From the NCBI RefSeq assembly GCF_002240225.1, contig NZ_CP022584.1, forward strand, positions 1,736,001 to 1,800,000: DNA of 64,000 nucleotides. Direction: 5' to 3'. A program made the position numbers and the translations under genes. This stretch comes from Paenibacillus physcomitrellae (lineage in GTDB: Bacteria > Bacillota > Bacilli > Paenibacillales > Paenibacillaceae). A model generated the notes under the pieces. That model saw only the letters and a program-made list of their open reading frames with translations. It had not been told where the DNA came from and searched no databases. This document shows positions 62,654 through 64,000 of this stretch, in pieces. Within the stretch, counting starts at the first letter, position 1. Each line of letters begins with the position of its first letter.

Positions 62654-64000
62654 TTACATCCGAATTTCTACGAGAGTAGCTCCCTCCGCACTTCTAAACC
62701 GTCTAAAATCCTCCGCTTTCACCCGCAAACCTCCGGTCCGGTATGGGTTCGAAATCCGCTCGCCGGCAATCTCCTGACCATTGACCGTCACGCGGCTGAC
62801 CACGCCTTCCCGAATCCGGTAAACGAAGGTCACCGGCGTGCCCCCGTATTCGAAGTCGAACGAAACGCCGTCCAGTTCGGCAGGCAGTACCGGATCCACG
62901 ATCAGATCCCCGCTTTCCTCACGGATGCCCAGGACTCTGGAGATCAGCTGGTTCATGTAGATTCCAGGGCCGCTGGAATAAATGCGCCAGCCTCCTTTGA
63001 CCTGCACTTTGCCTTCCCGCAACTCGCCAAAGCGCTCCTGAGCCTCGTAGCGGGTTTTGAAATCCCCGTCGGAGCTGCTGAAATAAGCGTTGCTTTGGCG
63101 AAGCGCCGCGTTCGGTACCACTTCCCGGATGCCGATCGGGTTGATGGCGGCAAGGCCCTTCCAGGCCTGCTCCGGCTGGCCGATCTTCGCCATCGCTTCC
63201 ACGTAGCGGATGTGCGCATGTACGTACTGCAGGCCGATTTCCCGGCCGAAGTTGGCCGCCTGCTCGGCGCGTTTAAAGTGCACGCTGACCCCGCCGACAT
63301 ATTGGGCCGGCCGGTTCATCAGCCGCACGCCGTCCGGGCACAGCAGCTTCTCCTGAATGAGTTCGTAATGAGCTTTCATCTGCTCCGGCGTCAGCAGTTC
63401 GCTGATCATGCTCCGGGTCATCGGAAGCAGCCGGTATTGGATGCCGGTCTCCTCATCCGCTGGGTGAAGCATCGGCTTGGCTTCTTCCGGGTTCTCGAAA
63501 TACAGGAATCCCGGGATGACCCCGGTGCCCAGCATATATTGGTTGAAATCGCGCCGGATTCCCTCCGCCAGCTCCTTCAGCTCGGCGGACCACTGCGGAT
63601 CCGTCTCCTCCAGCACCTTGGACAGCTGGGTTACGGCCTGATAAGTAAGCGCCACCGTCCAACTGCTGACCATAAACTGCTTGAGCTGCGCGTTAGCCGG
63701 CTGCAGCGTGTCATCCCAGTCGCCGTCCCCGTAGGAAGAGAGATACGTGTCATGCAGGAAATGCTCCCGGATGTACCCAATCTCCTTTTTCACATGTTCA
63801 CGGACCGAAGCGCCTGTCTCCGTAAAGTCGAAGCTGTGCTTGCGCGTATAAGGAACCCGTTCGTCCAACAGCGCGAAATCGCCGGTGGCCGTCAAATAAT
63901 CGCCGATGACCTTCAGCGGCCAAACGATAATATCGCCATGGCTTTCTTCCTGCTGGATATTGGCGTACCCGTCAAACATGAACCACTGCGGCCAGCTGCC
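62654..64000 (-). CDS. GH94-like glycoside phosphorylase / GH36-type domain protein (partial, cut by right edge)
   Basis: The visible C-terminal 449 codons continue past the right edge (WPQWFMFDGYANIQQEESHGDIIVWPLKVIGDYL). The YGDGDWDDTLQP motif (GDWNDxL type, with the catalytic Asp) and the following (alpha/alpha)6 barrel and C-terminal beta domain are typical of cellobiose/chitobiose phosphorylases and related GH94 enzymes. An internal ATG at 63979 is unlikely to be the true start, since the motif preceding it is conserved in the family. Whether it phosphorolyses or hydrolyses a disaccharide needs the missing part. Confidence 0.82.
   Translation of the reverse strand, partial: GSWPQWFMFDGYANIQQEESHGDIIVWPLKVIGDYLTATGDFALLDERVPYTRKHSFDFTETGASVREHVKKEIGYIREHFLHDTYLSSYGDGDWDDTLQPANAQLKQFMVSSWTVALTYQAVTQLSKVLEETDPQWSAELKELAEGIRRDFNQYMLGTGVIPGFLYFENPEEAKPMLHPADEETGIQYRLLPMTRSMISELLTPEQMKAHYELIQEKLLCPDGVRLMNRPAQYVGGVSVHFKRAEQAANFGREIGLQYVHAHIRYVEAMAKIGQPEQAWKGLAAINPIGIREVVPNAALRQSNAYFSSSDGDFKTRYEAQERFGELREGKVQVKGGWRIYSSGPGIYMNQLISRVLGIREESGDLIVDPVLPAELDGVSFDFEYGGTPVTFVYRIREGVVSRVTVNGQEIAGERISNPYRTGGLRVKAEDFRRFRSAEGATLVEIRM

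Overview
The window comes from a spore-forming, Gram-positive Paenibacillaceae-like bacterium. Evidence: an intact gene for the mother-cell sporulation factor pro-sigma-K; strong AGGAGG ribosome-binding sites with frequent TTG and GTG starts; a cre (CcpA) site; lipobox-type binding proteins; YesM/YesN-style regulators; and a Bpr-like secreted subtilase. The genus is an inference. No rRNA, tRNA or CRISPR array was seen.

Layout. Positions 1-11151, all minus strand, hold the start of one sugar ABC operon (binding protein plus a permease cut by the left edge, preceded by a perfect-consensus cre site), then a co-directional arabino-oligosaccharide block: YesM/YesN two-component system, binding protein, two permeases, GH51 arabinofuranosidase, a zinc-ribbon protein and a polysaccharide deacetylase. 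Positions 11.6-17.7 kb hold housekeeping genes (metallo-hydrolase, SelO, SseB-like, zinc-ribbon proteins) and a frameshifted dinB. Positions 17.77-22.95 kb are a patchwork of decayed and foreign DNA: GNAT and MFS pseudogenes, an IS5-type remnant, a MITE-like inverted repeat, and a GC-rich tetR/oxidoreductase/SDR block with a clear operator. The patch is bounded on both sides by copies of the sigK 3' end. sigK then faces a squalene-hopene/sporulenol-type cyclase gene across a short region with sigma-E-like promoter matches.

Positions 26-32.5 kb form a formate dehydrogenase locus (DUF2294, fdhD, moaA, fdhA, DUF1641). At 32.7-35.6 kb are a YeiH-type exporter, its divergent LysR regulator and a universal stress protein whose upstream sequence resembles that of yeiH. 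Around 36.4 kb lies an apparently intact ZTP (pfl) riboswitch with terminator in front of a wrecked folD. Positions 37.5-40.6 kb hold two Gfo/Idh/MocA dehydrogenases around an AraC regulator. Positions 40.8-44.8 kb hold a response regulator / histidine kinase / ABC exporter operon. A 1911-residue multidomain secreted protease fills 45.0-50.7 kb. A zinc-type ArsR repressor and CDF exporter pair (51.3-52.7 kb) has a textbook operator. Positions 52.9-62.5 kb form an amide-use cassette: LysR, GatA-like amidase with a 55-residue GatC-like partner, a complete Opp/Dpp-type transporter and a nitrilase-family hydrolase. The right edge cuts a GH94-like phosphorylase.

The most informative items are the orphaned ZTP riboswitch, the sigK 3'-end repeats bounding the island, the operator and duplicated leader of the TetR/SDR block, the tiny GatC-like gene, and the variant metal site of the ArsR protein. 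I did not find a clearly new multi-gene system; most of the window is ordinary Paenibacillus-type gene content.
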